Assembly: GCA_028335825.1 (NCBI GenBank)
Contig: JAIOKI010000002.1
Span: 434,001 to 498,000, forward strand
Source: Nosema muscidifuracis
Taxonomy: Eukaryota > Microsporidia > Nosematidae
Length of the DNA stretch: 64,000 nucleotides
Direction: 5' to 3'
Positions 35,156 to 43,680 of the stretch are shown piece by piece (position 1 is the stretch's first letter; each line of letters starts with the position of its first letter). A program made the translations under genes and the position numbers. A model generated the notes under the pieces. The model was not told the DNA's origin. It saw only the letters and a list, made by a program, of their open reading frames with translations, and searched no databases.

Positions 35156-35998
35156 TTACTTGTATTGATAGATAAATTTCGTTGTATTATTAGCTGAAGA
35201 GTTATTAAAAAATCCTAGCTTCAATATAACATAAAAAATTGAAACGACTACGACTACAACGATAATTCCAAAAATTATTCTTTTTATCCTTGAAGCTCTT
35301 ATTTGGTAATCTAATGCTTGTTCTAAATCAATATTGGCAGCCATAGTGTTTTCATGAGCAGTTGTAAGATCCTCGGAAATTTTATCTACAACATCTGTCT
35401 GTTTGTGTATGGCTTCATTTAATATACGCATCATTTCTATAAGCTCTTGAATCATCGTAGCTATTTTTTTTATATTAGTTTTTCTTTTTTCAGCTTCTTC
35501 CAAAATTCCTTTTGCTGAATTCGCTCCAAGTGCAAATGCCGATGCAAGTTGTGCTTCTCCTTTATCTTCTGAAATACATTCATCAAGTTCTTTTTCATTA
35601 GCTCCTGGTTTTGCAATTACATATTGAAGTTTAAATTTTTCTTCTTCTTCTTTTTTATGTCTATATTGTGCATCTCTATATTCACTAATAGCATTAGCTA
35701 GAGCTTTTGTTTGTGCATGGAGATGTATTTTTTTGGTTTTTAGTTCAAATGTTTTCGTACTTTCTTCTTCATTAGTAACTAAAGCAGATGATTCACTTAA
35801 TCTATCTTTTAGTTCATTTGAAAGTTTTCTAAATCTATTGTTAATGACTTCAATTTGGTTATTTACCATTTTTTCAGATTTATTATCTAAAATTCCGTTA
35901 TTTTTTTGTGAACTTAGATGCTCAAAACTTGCAGTATACGATCTCAGTAAATTAACGTCTTCAAAATATCTTTTCGAAGTTTTAAGAAATTCTCTCAT
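35156..35998 (-). CDS. syntaxin (Qa-SNARE), first of a neighbouring pair
   Basis: This is a membrane-fusion t-SNARE of the SSO1/syntaxin type. An N-terminal helical bundle (about 1-170) is followed by the SNARE helix, with the zero-layer Gln in HKQTDVVDKISEDL, then RASRIKR and a C-terminal transmembrane anchor (GIIVVVVVVSIFYVILKLGF). The frame opens at a TTG upstream; the first ATG in a good position is at 35998, giving 280 residues. It is divergent to the endonuclease IV gene with about 51 bp between starts. A second syntaxin lies 1.3 kb to the right on the same strand. Confidence 0.88.
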   Translation of the reverse strand: MREFLKTSKRYFEDVNLLRSYTASFEHLSSQKNNGILDNKSEKMVNNQIEVINNRFRKLSNELKDRLSESSALVTNEEESTKTFELKTKKIHLHAQTKALANAISEYRDAQYRHKKEEEEKFKLQYVIAKPGANEKELDECISEDKGEAQLASAFALGANSAKGILEEAEKRKTNIKKIATMIQELIEMMRILNEAIHKQTDVVDKISEDLTTAHENTMAANIDLEQALDYQIRASRIKRIIFGIIVVVVVVSIFYVILKLGFFNNSSANNTTKFIYQYK

Positions 35999-36044
35999 AA
36001 ATGTATACAAGAAATTAAAATTTTAATAATTATGTGCACCAAAA

Positions 36045-36048
36045 GGGG
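36045..36048 (+). promoter_or_regulatory. GGGG element that decides the endonuclease IV start
   Basis: GGGGC immediately precedes ATG 36050 and follows ATG 36032. GGG variants of the start element also precede the Dicer, TRM8, second syntaxin and SUN genes, so this is consistent with the downstream start. Confidence 0.55.
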
Positions 36049-36049
36049 C

Positions 36050-36874
36050 ATGGTAAAAATAATAGGTGCACATTTATCAATAAGTAAAGGAATTGATAAA
36101 ATCCAGAAACAAATGGAATCAATTGGTGCAAAATGTTGTGCAATTTTTCTAAAAAATCAGAAGAGATATTCGTCAACGCCACTTAAAGAAAAAGTCATAA
36201 CGGGATTTAAAAAGAATATTCTTTTACCCGATCTAATTGTCCCACACGGGTCATATTTAATTAATCTGGGGAATCCAGAAAAAATTGAAAATTCTTATTT
36301 GTGTTTGATAGACGATTTGAATAGATGTAACGATCTCGGGATTAAGTTTTACAACTTGCATCCTGGTAGTGATGTAACTAAAATGGGAAAGAAGTGTTTA
36401 GATTACATAGCTCAACAACTTAACAAAGCGTTAGAAGAAGTTCCTAATGTAATTATCTTACTAGAAAATATGGCAGGACAGGGAAATGTAGTGTGTCATA
36501 AATTCGAAGATTTAAAATATATTATTGATCAGGTTAGTCTTAAAGATAGGATAGGTGTCTGTCTAGATACTTGTCATATGTTTGCTGCTGGGTATGATAT
36601 TAGAACAGAAGAGAAGTTTGTGAAAGTAATGAAACATTTTAATGAAGTTATCGGATTTAAATTTCTTAAAGCTGTTCATTTGAATGATAGTAAAGAAGAT
36701 TTAGGGTCACGTAAAGATAGACATGAGCATATTGGTAAAGGAAAAATAGGAATTGAAGCATTTAAATTTATTATGAATAGTGAAATATTTGAAAATATTC
36801 CTTTAATATTAGAAACACCAAATGTAGATGTGTATGCTAACGAAATAGAAATGCTTGGTTTGTTAGAAAAATAA
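36050..36874 (+). CDS. APN1: AP endonuclease, endonuclease IV family (APN1/Nfo)
   Basis: This is a zinc-dependent class II AP endonuclease of base excision repair, which nicks 5' to abasic sites. It starts IIGAHLSISKG as in Nfo (YIGAHVSAAGG). It keeps FLKNQKRY, LHPGSD, LLENMAGQG, GVCLDTCHMFAAGYD, VHLNDSKEDLGSRKDRHEHIG and LETPN, so all metal ligands appear present. At 274 residues it is close to E. coli Nfo (285) and lacks the C-terminal extension of yeast Apn1. An ATG at 36032 is in frame, but GGGG at 36045-36048 lies just before the ATG at 36050, and the family N-terminus fits that start. Confidence 0.95.
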   Translation: MVKIIGAHLSISKGIDKIQKQMESIGAKCCAIFLKNQKRYSSTPLKEKVITGFKKNILLPDLIVPHGSYLINLGNPEKIENSYLCLIDDLNRCNDLGIKFYNLHPGSDVTKMGKKCLDYIAQQLNKALEEVPNVIILLENMAGQGNVVCHKFEDLKYIIDQVSLKDRIGVCLDTCHMFAAGYDIRTEEKFVKVMKHFNEVIGFKFLKAVHLNDSKEDLGSRKDRHEHIGKGKIGIEAFKFIMNSEIFENIPLILETPNVDVYANEIEMLGLLEK

Positions 36875-36884
36875 AATAATTTAA

Positions 36885-37230
36885 TTCAAACAATTTTTTA
36901 TCTATTAAGAGTTTTTAGGTGGTTATATATTTTTAATCAAACAATTTTTTTATCTATTAAGAGTTTTTAGGTGGTTATATATTTTTAATATATCATAATT
37001 AAATTTTTTTATTACAATTTATGTATATTATAAATTATATAATGACGTTACAAATTTATATGACTGTTTTAATAATGACGTTTATAAGTTTATATTATAA
37101 ATTTAATAATGATGTTCATAAGTTTATATGAATGTTTAATAATGACGTTACAAATTTATATTATAAATTTATTAATGACGTTTATAAATTAATGTAATAT
37201 AGTTACAAATTTATGTATATGATTTAAGAC
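36885..37230. repeat. two spacer repeat families
   Basis: A roughly 52-bp direct repeat (CAATTTTTTATCTATTAAGA and GTTTTTAGGTGGTTATATAT) occurs twice at about 36888-36990. From about 37040 to 37200 a unit AATGACGTTACAAATTTATA recurs about six times. No gene is seen. Confidence 0.7.
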
Positions 37231-37259
37231 TAAAGAAATATTTATTTTTTTATTTACAT

Positions 37260-38075
37260 CTAATTATTGTCATGTCCTTCTCTTCTCCATCCAAACCAAT
37301 TATCCTTGAAAGCTCTGTATGAAGCATAACATCCTAAAATAAATAATAAGAAAATTATCACAGCTCTCCAAAACTGCTTCCTCTTAATTTTATATTTTAA
37401 AGTCTTTTCCAATTCTTCATTGGATTTTATCATATTTTCTTCTGTCTCTAATATGCCATCAGTAAAATTATCAACAGTGGATGATTGTTCATATATCAAA
37501 TCAGATACCATCTTTGTAATTGCAGTGACTTCTTCTGATAATTCATTGATTCTTTTAATTTCTTCCTGTCTTCTAAATGCCTCATCTAATTTAATTTTCT
37601 TAGATGAATCTCCAAATGAAAAATATGAATGTACTTTACTTCCAGATCCAGGACTATTTATATAATCGTCAATCTGCTCATCTGTAGCTTCCACATTGGC
37701 AGTTCTAAACAAGAATTTTGTTCTGTTTTCTTCATTTTTCTTGAAGACATAGTTATATTCTCTAAACAGATTAGTCAAAGCTATCAATTTCTTAGAATGT
37801 CCATTAACATGCCATTCAATTATTTCTTTCTCTTTCTTTGTATTAACAATTTTAATCAAATCAGAAAGTTTAAAGATTTTCTCCTTAGTTGACTGGCTTA
37901 AGTTTTTAAATTTATTACCAATTTCTTGTATATTTTTTATAAACATTTTTTCTTCTTTCATATCCAATACAGATGTACTCATTTTCCTTGTAAGTGTCTT
38001 GTAATGATCTACGTAATCTTCTAATGATGATAAGTTTTCGTTTATTCTTTTTGATATTGATGCAAGTCTGTCCAT
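37260..38075 (-). CDS. syntaxin (Qa-SNARE), second of the pair
   Basis: This is a second SSO1-like t-SNARE of 271 residues. It shares the plan of the 35156-35998 gene: helical N-terminal bundle, SNARE helix with the zero-layer Gln (IYEQSSTVDNF), a KIKRKQF juxtamembrane stretch and a C-terminal anchor (AVIIFLLFILGCYASYRAF). Similar segments such as NVEATDEQIDDYI versus GANEKELDECI suggest the two are old duplicates that have diverged a great deal. A short lumenal tail (about 15 residues) follows the anchor. GGGGG lies 4 bases before the ATG on the coding strand. Confidence 0.85.
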   Translation of the reverse strand: MDRLASISKRINENLSSLEDYVDHYKTLTRKMSTSVLDMKEEKMFIKNIQEIGNKFKNLSQSTKEKIFKLSDLIKIVNTKKEKEIIEWHVNGHSKKLIALTNLFREYNYVFKKNEENRTKFLFRTANVEATDEQIDDYINSPGSGSKVHSYFSFGDSSKKIKLDEAFRRQEEIKRINELSEEVTAITKMVSDLIYEQSSTVDNFTDGILETEENMIKSNEELEKTLKYKIKRKQFWRAVIIFLLFILGCYASYRAFKDNWFGWRREGHDNN

Positions 38076-38385
38076 TTACCCCCTCGGTAATTCAAAAATT
38101 GTTAAATTATAAATTTCTCCTTTTTTATTAACATACTAACAAAAGCTTTTCCATTCTCATAATAAGAATGTATTTATATTAAAAATAAAAGCTGAATTTT
38201 AATCTTTATATATGAACTGACTAAAGCTTTTTTTCTTCATGTAACGGTAGCTTACTTTTATTATTAGAAGTTATATCTCAAGCTTTTAAAAATAAATGAG
38301 AATAAATCAAATAGTATGAAAATAAAAACAAGAATTGTATTTAAAAAAATTATTTTTTTATAAATATAAAATTTTTTTTACCCCT
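38076..38385. promoter_or_regulatory. spacer holding the RNase P RNA upstream region
   Basis: There is no ORF. A TATA-like run (TATAAATATAAAA, about 38359-38371) lies some 15-27 bases before the RNA's apparent 5' end and could serve a Pol III type 3-like promoter. The rest is plain AT-rich DNA. Confidence 0.4.
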
Positions 38386-38626
38386 AAGATAGCCGAAAGC
38401 TTTCGTTAAGGGATTTCCCTTGGGAAGGTCTGAGGGGAACGAGGCCGAAATGGCATTTAGTTAATCCTAAAAAGCTAGTTTAATAGAAATTCACTTTTTA
38501 CATGACTGAAATGGGATGATTGTAATTAAGTTTGGAAATGCTAGCTGTTCCACTTGTAAGTAGTCAAACTCGAAAGGCAGTGTGGTTCCACTGTAACAGA
38601 ATTCAGACTACTCTTTGGCAGTCTTT
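38386..38626 (+). ncRNA. RPR1: RNase P RNA
   Basis: This is the RNA subunit of nuclear RNase P, which trims tRNA 5' leaders. It forms a clear island of mixed base composition. CCCTTGGGAAGGTCTGAG (38417-38434) is identical to the conserved CR-I region of human H1 RNA as I recall it, and AATTCAGACTACTCT (38600-38614) matches the H1 3' end with CR-V. The ends pair to form helix P1: AGATAGCCGAAAG (38388-38400) with CTTTGGCAGTCT (38613-38624). Inner hairpins include GTAGTC with GACTAC and CAGTG with CACTG. A run of seven T at 38624-38630 is a Pol III terminator. At about 240 nt it is much smaller than human (341). The G-GGAAGGTCTGAG form separates it from RNase MRP RNA. Confidence 0.93.
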
Positions 38627-38630
38627 TTTT
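38624..38630 (+). terminator. Pol III T-run terminator of RNase P RNA
   Basis: Seven consecutive T directly follow the 3' strand of helix P1, as expected for RNA polymerase III termination. Confidence 0.8.
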
Positions 38631-38710
38631 ACTTAATATTTTTTGATTCTATTGATTGATATAATAAATTTCTTTTAAATTAAAAATGATTAATTAAATT
38701 TGCTTTTTTA

Positions 38711-39550
38711 TTAAACACCAAGTATATAAATTTTATATACTGTCGTATACTTCTTATATCCATGATTACTTAGAATATCTACTACAAGCTTATCAACTTC
38801 AACTTTCTCAAACTTAAATACTTGGCAATTTTCCTTAGAAATATCATATTCGAATGTTCCAATATTAATTTCTTGATCTCCATTATATCCATGTAATCTA
38901 AATTTTTTTATACAACTTTTCCTGTTATCAGTCTCAGGATGGAATAAATAAAAATTATCAAATTTTCTTAATTTAGAAAACTTTACAGCAAAGCTATTCT
39001 TATCGCCTTTAAGACTAAGACAATCTCCTGGTATTGTATTATCCCCTAGTATGATATTAGGATCATTATATTTTCTTATACCAATTAATCCATATTTATA
39101 GATATTATCTGTATCAACTACCACAGAAGAACCTTGTTCTATCTTACAAATATTAATTAAATGTTCTGTACTTGATAATTTAATATTTTCTTGTTTTAAT
39201 ATATCGATTTCTTTAACAAGATCTTCCAATTTATTATCATTCTCAGGTTTGTTTGTATTACTAAATACTAACAAATAAAGAATAATTAAATAAGGAAATA
39301 CAAAATATAAATAAGAGAGAACTTTCCCTAAATTCTTATTTTTTTTAGATGATATGTCTAAGAACAAAGAATCATCCTCATCATTTATATTATCTCCATC
39401 ATTAATATCAACTTCATAATCATTCAAATCAAAATCATTGATTTTCGTTCTGTTATTTTGATAAATATTATTGCTACTTAATCCTATTTCAGAATTATTT
39501 GATCTTCTTTCTGGTGTATTTGTTATTTTTAGTCTTTCTTTCCTGTTCAT
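38711..39550 (-). CDS. SUN-domain inner nuclear membrane protein
   Basis: SUN proteins sit in the inner nuclear membrane and bind KASH partners to form LINC bridges; in fungi they also anchor the spindle pole body. Residues 1-75 are polar and acidic (nucleoplasmic side). Residues 77-97 are a transmembrane helix, a short coiled coil follows (about 103-125), and the SUN domain fills 150-279. It has GDCLSLKG, NFYLFHPETDN, IKKFRLHGY, GTFEYD and the typical VVDILSNHGYKKYTTVYKIYILG end. At 279 residues it is a compact SUN protein with a very short stalk. A GGG element lies 8 bases before the ATG. No KASH partner was recognised. Confidence 0.9.
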   Translation of the reverse strand: MNRKERLKITNTPERRSNNSEIGLSSNNIYQNNRTKINDFDLNDYEVDINDGDNINDEDDSLFLDISSKKNKNLGKVLSYLYFVFPYLIILYLLVFSNTNKPENDNKLEDLVKEIDILKQENIKLSSTEHLINICKIEQGSSVVVDTDNIYKYGLIGIRKYNDPNIILGDNTIPGDCLSLKGDKNSFAVKFSKLRKFDNFYLFHPETDNRKSCIKKFRLHGYNGDQEINIGTFEYDISKENCQVFKFEKVEVDKLVVDILSNHGYKKYTTVYKIYILGV

Positions 39551-39989
39551 TTTATTTACCCTTTATAAAAATAAAAAATTAATTCATGTATAAAAGAAAG
39601 AACTTCACAGCATTAATTTGTAACGGAATATAACAAACCCGAAAAAATTATATTATTTTATCTGATGAGTACTTAAAATAATTTTTATATAACAAAAAAT
39701 TATATTATTTTATCTGATAAATTACTTAAAATAATTTTTATATAACAATTTTGCTTTATACAGTTTGTCTTGTACTTGAAATAAAAAAAATTTAATCATT
39801 ATAAAAGAAAACGAAGAAAATAAAATAATCACATGATAGCCAATTATTCAATATCAAAAATTTATTTATTTCTTATTTTTTAAAAAAATTAAGTAATAAA
39901 TATCAAATTAACTTTCTTATTCAGACTTTTATTTCATATAAGTTTTAGTATGAAAAATTTTATTACGAAATACAAAATTAACCCCAAGA
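39551..39989. other. spacer with a short direct repeat
   Basis: A divergent spacer. Near 39650-39745 the segment AAAATTATATTATTTTATCT and TAAAATAATTTTTATATAAC occurs twice. The right end carries the CCCC element of ABCE1 (39982-39985). No gene is seen. Confidence 0.6.
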
Positions 39990-41819
39990 ATGGCCAAAAA
40001 TGATTCAAACAAAATAACCCGTTTAGCAATAGTAAACTATGAATTATGTAAGCCAAAGGAATGCAATTTTGAATGTAAGAAAGCATGTCCTGTTAACAAA
40101 ACAGGAAAAGAATGTATAACTATTGATGCTAAATCCCATATATCAGAAAACTTGTGTATAGGATGCGGGGCTTGTCAGAAAAAATGTCCTTTTAAGGCTA
40201 TTACAATAGTAAATCTTCCTACTAGTCTTAATAAAGATATATCACATAGATACTCAGCAAATGGATTCAAACTTCATAGACTTCCTGTACCAAAATATGG
40301 TAAAGTTCTTGGATTGGTTGGTACTAATGGTATAGGAAAGAGTACTGCTCTAAAAATGTTATCTGGTAATTTAAAACCAAACTTAGGTAAATTTGATGTT
40401 ACACCTGATTGGGCTGCTATTCTAAATAATTACAAGGGATCGGAATTACATGGATTCTTTACTAAAATATTAGAAGGATCTATAAAAGCTGTCTCTAAGA
40501 TACAATATATAGACAGAATGCCAAAATTTTTGAAAGGAAAATTTAAGGAAGAAATTGAAGCCGGTAAAATGTCACTTACTGTACTTGATGTATTAAAAAA
40601 AGTTGATGAAAAAAATAAGATGGAGTATTATATTGATAAAATGGCTCTTAAAGATTTACTTACTAGAAATCTTGATCAATTGAGTGGAGGAGAATTACAA
40701 AGATTTTGTATAGCGTATGCTTGTATGCAAGAAGGTAATGTTTATATATTTGACGAGCCATCAAGTTATTTAGATGTCAAACAAAGATTAGCGGCAGCAA
40801 GAGAGATTAGAAATCTATGTGATGAAAATAAATACGTGATTGTTGTTGAGCACGATTTGGCTATTTTAGATTTGATGTGTGATTTTGGATGTGTATTGTA
40901 TGGTCAACCTGGTGCTTATGGAGTAATTAGTTCTCCATTTGTAATAAAATCAGCTATAAATATTTTCTTAGATGGATTTTTACCTACTGAAAATATGAGA
41001 TTTAGAACTACTGAATTAAAATTTAATATTTCTGAAACACTTGATAGTATTATATCAACAAGAAATCAGTACCATTATCCTGATTTAAAGAAAACTTATA
41101 CAAATTTTGAATTAAATGTTCAAGGAGGTCATTTTTCTGACTCAGAGATTATAGTATTCTTGGGTGAAAATGGTATGGGAAAGACTACACTTGTTGGATT
41201 AATTTCTGGACTTATCAAATCTGATAATGAAGAAGAATTTGGATGTTTGTCGTACAGTCTTAAACCACAGAAAATTTTACCTAAATTTAAAGGTTCAGTT
41301 CGTGATTTGTTTATGTCAAAAATTAGATCGTCGTTCGTAGATGCAAATTTTCAAAATGAAGTTATCAAACCACTTGATATTCCTTATCTATATGACCAAC
41401 AAGTTGAGAATCTAAGTGGAGGAGAGTTACAAAGAATAGCTATAGCTATATGTTTAGGTAAAGATGCAAATCTATATTTACTAGATGAACCTTCTGCCTT
41501 TCTAGATTCAGATCAGCGTATTGCCATATCAAAAGTTATTAAACGATTTATTTATGGTAAAAAAAGAACAGCTTTTATAGTTGAGCATGATCTTATAGTA
41601 GGAACATATTTAGCTGATAAAGTTGTTGTTTTTGAAGGTAAACCTGGTGTAAAGAGTATTGCTCACAAACCTATGAATTTACATAGTGGAATGAATATAT
41701 TTTTAAAGAATCTTGATATCACATTTAGAAGAGATTCTTCTAATTTTAGACCTAGAGTAAATAAACCGAATTCTGCTAAAGATAGAACACAGAAAGAGGA
41801 GGACAAATATTTTTTCTAA
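39990..41819 (+). CDS. RLI1: ribosome recycling factor ABCE1/RLI1
   Basis: ABCE1 splits ribosomes after termination and rescue and acts in initiation. The N-terminus carries two 4Fe-4S cluster motifs (CNFECKKACPVN and CIGCGACQKKCPFKAI). Two ABC domains follow, with Walker A GTNGIGKST and GENGMGKTT and signatures LSGGELQRF and LSGGELQRI. The hinge and C-terminal conserved blocks are present (MNIFLKNLDITFRRD). The 609-residue length is normal. CCCC lies 4 bases before the ATG. Since its clusters need the Fe-S pathway, it fits the known reason why microsporidia keep mitosomes. Confidence 0.97.
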   Translation: MAKNDSNKITRLAIVNYELCKPKECNFECKKACPVNKTGKECITIDAKSHISENLCIGCGACQKKCPFKAITIVNLPTSLNKDISHRYSANGFKLHRLPVPKYGKVLGLVGTNGIGKSTALKMLSGNLKPNLGKFDVTPDWAAILNNYKGSELHGFFTKILEGSIKAVSKIQYIDRMPKFLKGKFKEEIEAGKMSLTVLDVLKKVDEKNKMEYYIDKMALKDLLTRNLDQLSGGELQRFCIAYACMQEGNVYIFDEPSSYLDVKQRLAAAREIRNLCDENKYVIVVEHDLAILDLMCDFGCVLYGQPGAYGVISSPFVIKSAINIFLDGFLPTENMRFRTTELKFNISETLDSIISTRNQYHYPDLKKTYTNFELNVQGGHFSDSEIIVFLGENGMGKTTLVGLISGLIKSDNEEEFGCLSYSLKPQKILPKFKGSVRDLFMSKIRSSFVDANFQNEVIKPLDIPYLYDQQVENLSGGELQRIAIAICLGKDANLYLLDEPSAFLDSDQRIAISKVIKRFIYGKKRTAFIVEHDLIVGTYLADKVVVFEGKPGVKSIAHKPMNLHSGMNIFLKNLDITFRRDSSNFRPRVNKPNSAKDRTQKEEDKYFF

Positions 41820-42319
41820 TATTAAAAATTTTTGTGGTTTTTAATAAATTTTTTTATTAAGTATTTTCATATATCTTTCTATTAAGTATTTCTTTTTTAT
41901 ATATTTCTATTAATTATTTTATATATATTTCTATTAAATATTTTCTTTTATATATATTTCTATTAAATATTTTCTTTTATATATATATTTTTATTAAATA
42001 TTTTCTTTTTTAAATAGTCATATATCTTTATTTTTCTTCTTTTATTTTATCTTTCTTCTATTAAGTATTTTCTTTTTTAAATAGTCATATATCTTATTTT
42101 TCTTCTTTTATTTTATCTATCTTTCTTCTATTAAGTATTTTCTTTTTTATATATATTTCTATTTAGTATTTTCTTTTTTTTTATATATATTTCTATTAAT
42201 TATTTTCTTTTTTAATAGTCATATATCTTATTTTTCTTCTTTTATATATATTTCTATTAAATATTTTATTGATAAATTGAGTCTTTTTTCTCAAAAAGCT
42301 TTTACACCCTTCAAAAAAA
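41820..42319. repeat. spacer of ATTAAGTATTTTCTTTTTTA-type repeats
   Basis: About ten imperfect units built from TCTATTAAATATTTTCTTTT and TATATATATTT, interleaved with three copies of AATAGTCATATATCTTATTT, fill the spacer. No gene. The last 15 bases hold the CCC element of the CHY gene. Confidence 0.75.
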
Positions 42320-43390
42320 ATGGCTAAATTTTATTGCACAAACAGAATTCTAAAAAAAGATGATACATATTTAATTTATATAAATATACCTTCTGACTGT
42401 ATATATGAAATTAAAACTTTTATTATCGAGTATAATGAAAATACATCTTCTGTTAATATCATATGTGAAGATATACCAGATAATATAAAGAAAAAAATAA
42501 TTAGTAGATATAAATCAGACATTAACGATTTTATAAAACATATTGAAAAAAATTTGGATATTTATCTGAGTGGTAAAGAACCTGATTCTGTAGAAGATTT
42601 TGATTTAGAAAAAAATAAAAAAATTGATAATATTTCGTCAGAAGATAAAACTGTTCAGTTACCTGACAAATATATTTTCCCCACACATAATGTTAATATT
42701 AATACTTTAAAGATGGATATATCGAAACGTGGAATATATTTTTTATCTTCTAAGAAATTAAGTATCCAAGTAAACTGTAAGAAATGTAAAAATAGTACAG
42801 AAGTTGAAGATACTAAGTATTGTGAATGTGGGAATGTACTTAAATACACATTTATACCTACACTCGATCCTGAAATACTTGGAAGTCTTTTTTTAGATAA
42901 TTGTATATTTTTACATATGAATCCAATGAAATTCCAATTTAATTGCGAATCTTGTTTTACAAATTATGAAAGTCATAAAATTGGACTCAACAGCAAATTT
43001 AAAATGGATTGTTGGAAATGCAATAATTCTTTATCATTTTGTATAAAAAATATTATATATTTAGAAAAGAAGAATCATATATTTAAGATTGGATCAGAGT
43101 TACCTGATAAAGGAACTTGTAAACATTATAAGAAGTCTTATAGATGGTTTAGATTTCCTTGTTGTAAATCTGTTTATCCTTGTGATATTTGTCATGATGA
43201 TGAAAAAAGTCATCAGGCTGAGTTAGCTAATAATATGATCTGTGGATTTTGTTCTAAAGAGCAGAGTGTGAAATACGAATGTTCTTGTGGAATGAATCTG
43301 AAAAAAAGTACTAAATTTTGGGAAGGAGGAAAGGGATCGAGAAATAAAGCGACAATGAGTAAGAAAGATTCAAAGAAATATACAAAATAA
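42320..43390 (+). CDS. CHY-type zinc finger protein
   Basis: The C-terminal third is a CHY zinc finger of the fungal long type. It reads GTCKHYKKSYRWFRFPCC, then YPCDICHDDEKSH, MICGFCSKEQ and CSCGMNLKKSTKFWEGGKGS with RNKATMSKKDSKKY, which bind several Zn2+ ions. The middle part has further Cys pairs (CKKCKNSTEVEDTKYCECGN and CESCFTN...CWKCNN) that may form ribbon-type zinc sites. The N-terminal 100 residues may be a divergent RWD-like fold, as in related fungal proteins. The exact cell role of this family is poorly known. CCC lies 11 bases before the ATG. Confidence 0.85.
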   Translation: MAKFYCTNRILKKDDTYLIYINIPSDCIYEIKTFIIEYNENTSSVNIICEDIPDNIKKKIISRYKSDINDFIKHIEKNLDIYLSGKEPDSVEDFDLEKNKKIDNISSEDKTVQLPDKYIFPTHNVNINTLKMDISKRGIYFLSSKKLSIQVNCKKCKNSTEVEDTKYCECGNVLKYTFIPTLDPEILGSLFLDNCIFLHMNPMKFQFNCESCFTNYESHKIGLNSKFKMDCWKCNNSLSFCIKNIIYLEKKNHIFKIGSELPDKGTCKHYKKSYRWFRFPCCKSVYPCDICHDDEKSHQAELANNMICGFCSKEQSVKYECSCGMNLKKSTKFWEGGKGSRNKATMSKKDSKKYTK

Positions 43391-43680
43391 ACAAAATTAA
43401 TAGTAAAAAAGAAATATACAAAATAAATAAAATTAATTAAAATTAATAGTAAAAAAGAAATATAAAACAAATAAAATTAATTAAAATTAAGTAAGAAAGA
43501 AATATACAAAATTAATTAAAATTAAGTAAGAAAGAAATATACAAATTAAAATCAATTAAAATTAAGTAAAAAAGATTCAAATTAATTAAAATTAAGTAAG
43601 AAAGAAATATTTGTTATAAATAAAATTTACTAAAATTAATTAAAACTCATTGACATCTAATATAATTAATTTATTAACAT
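43391..43680. repeat. spacer repeats that resemble the CHY gene 3' end
   Basis: About seven imperfect units (AATTAAGTAAGAAAGAAATA and TACAAAATTAATTAAA) follow the CHY stop codon. They resemble the gene's last codons AGTAAGAAAGATTCAAAGAA-ATATACAAAATAA, so the array seems to be derived from that gene end. Confidence 0.75.
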
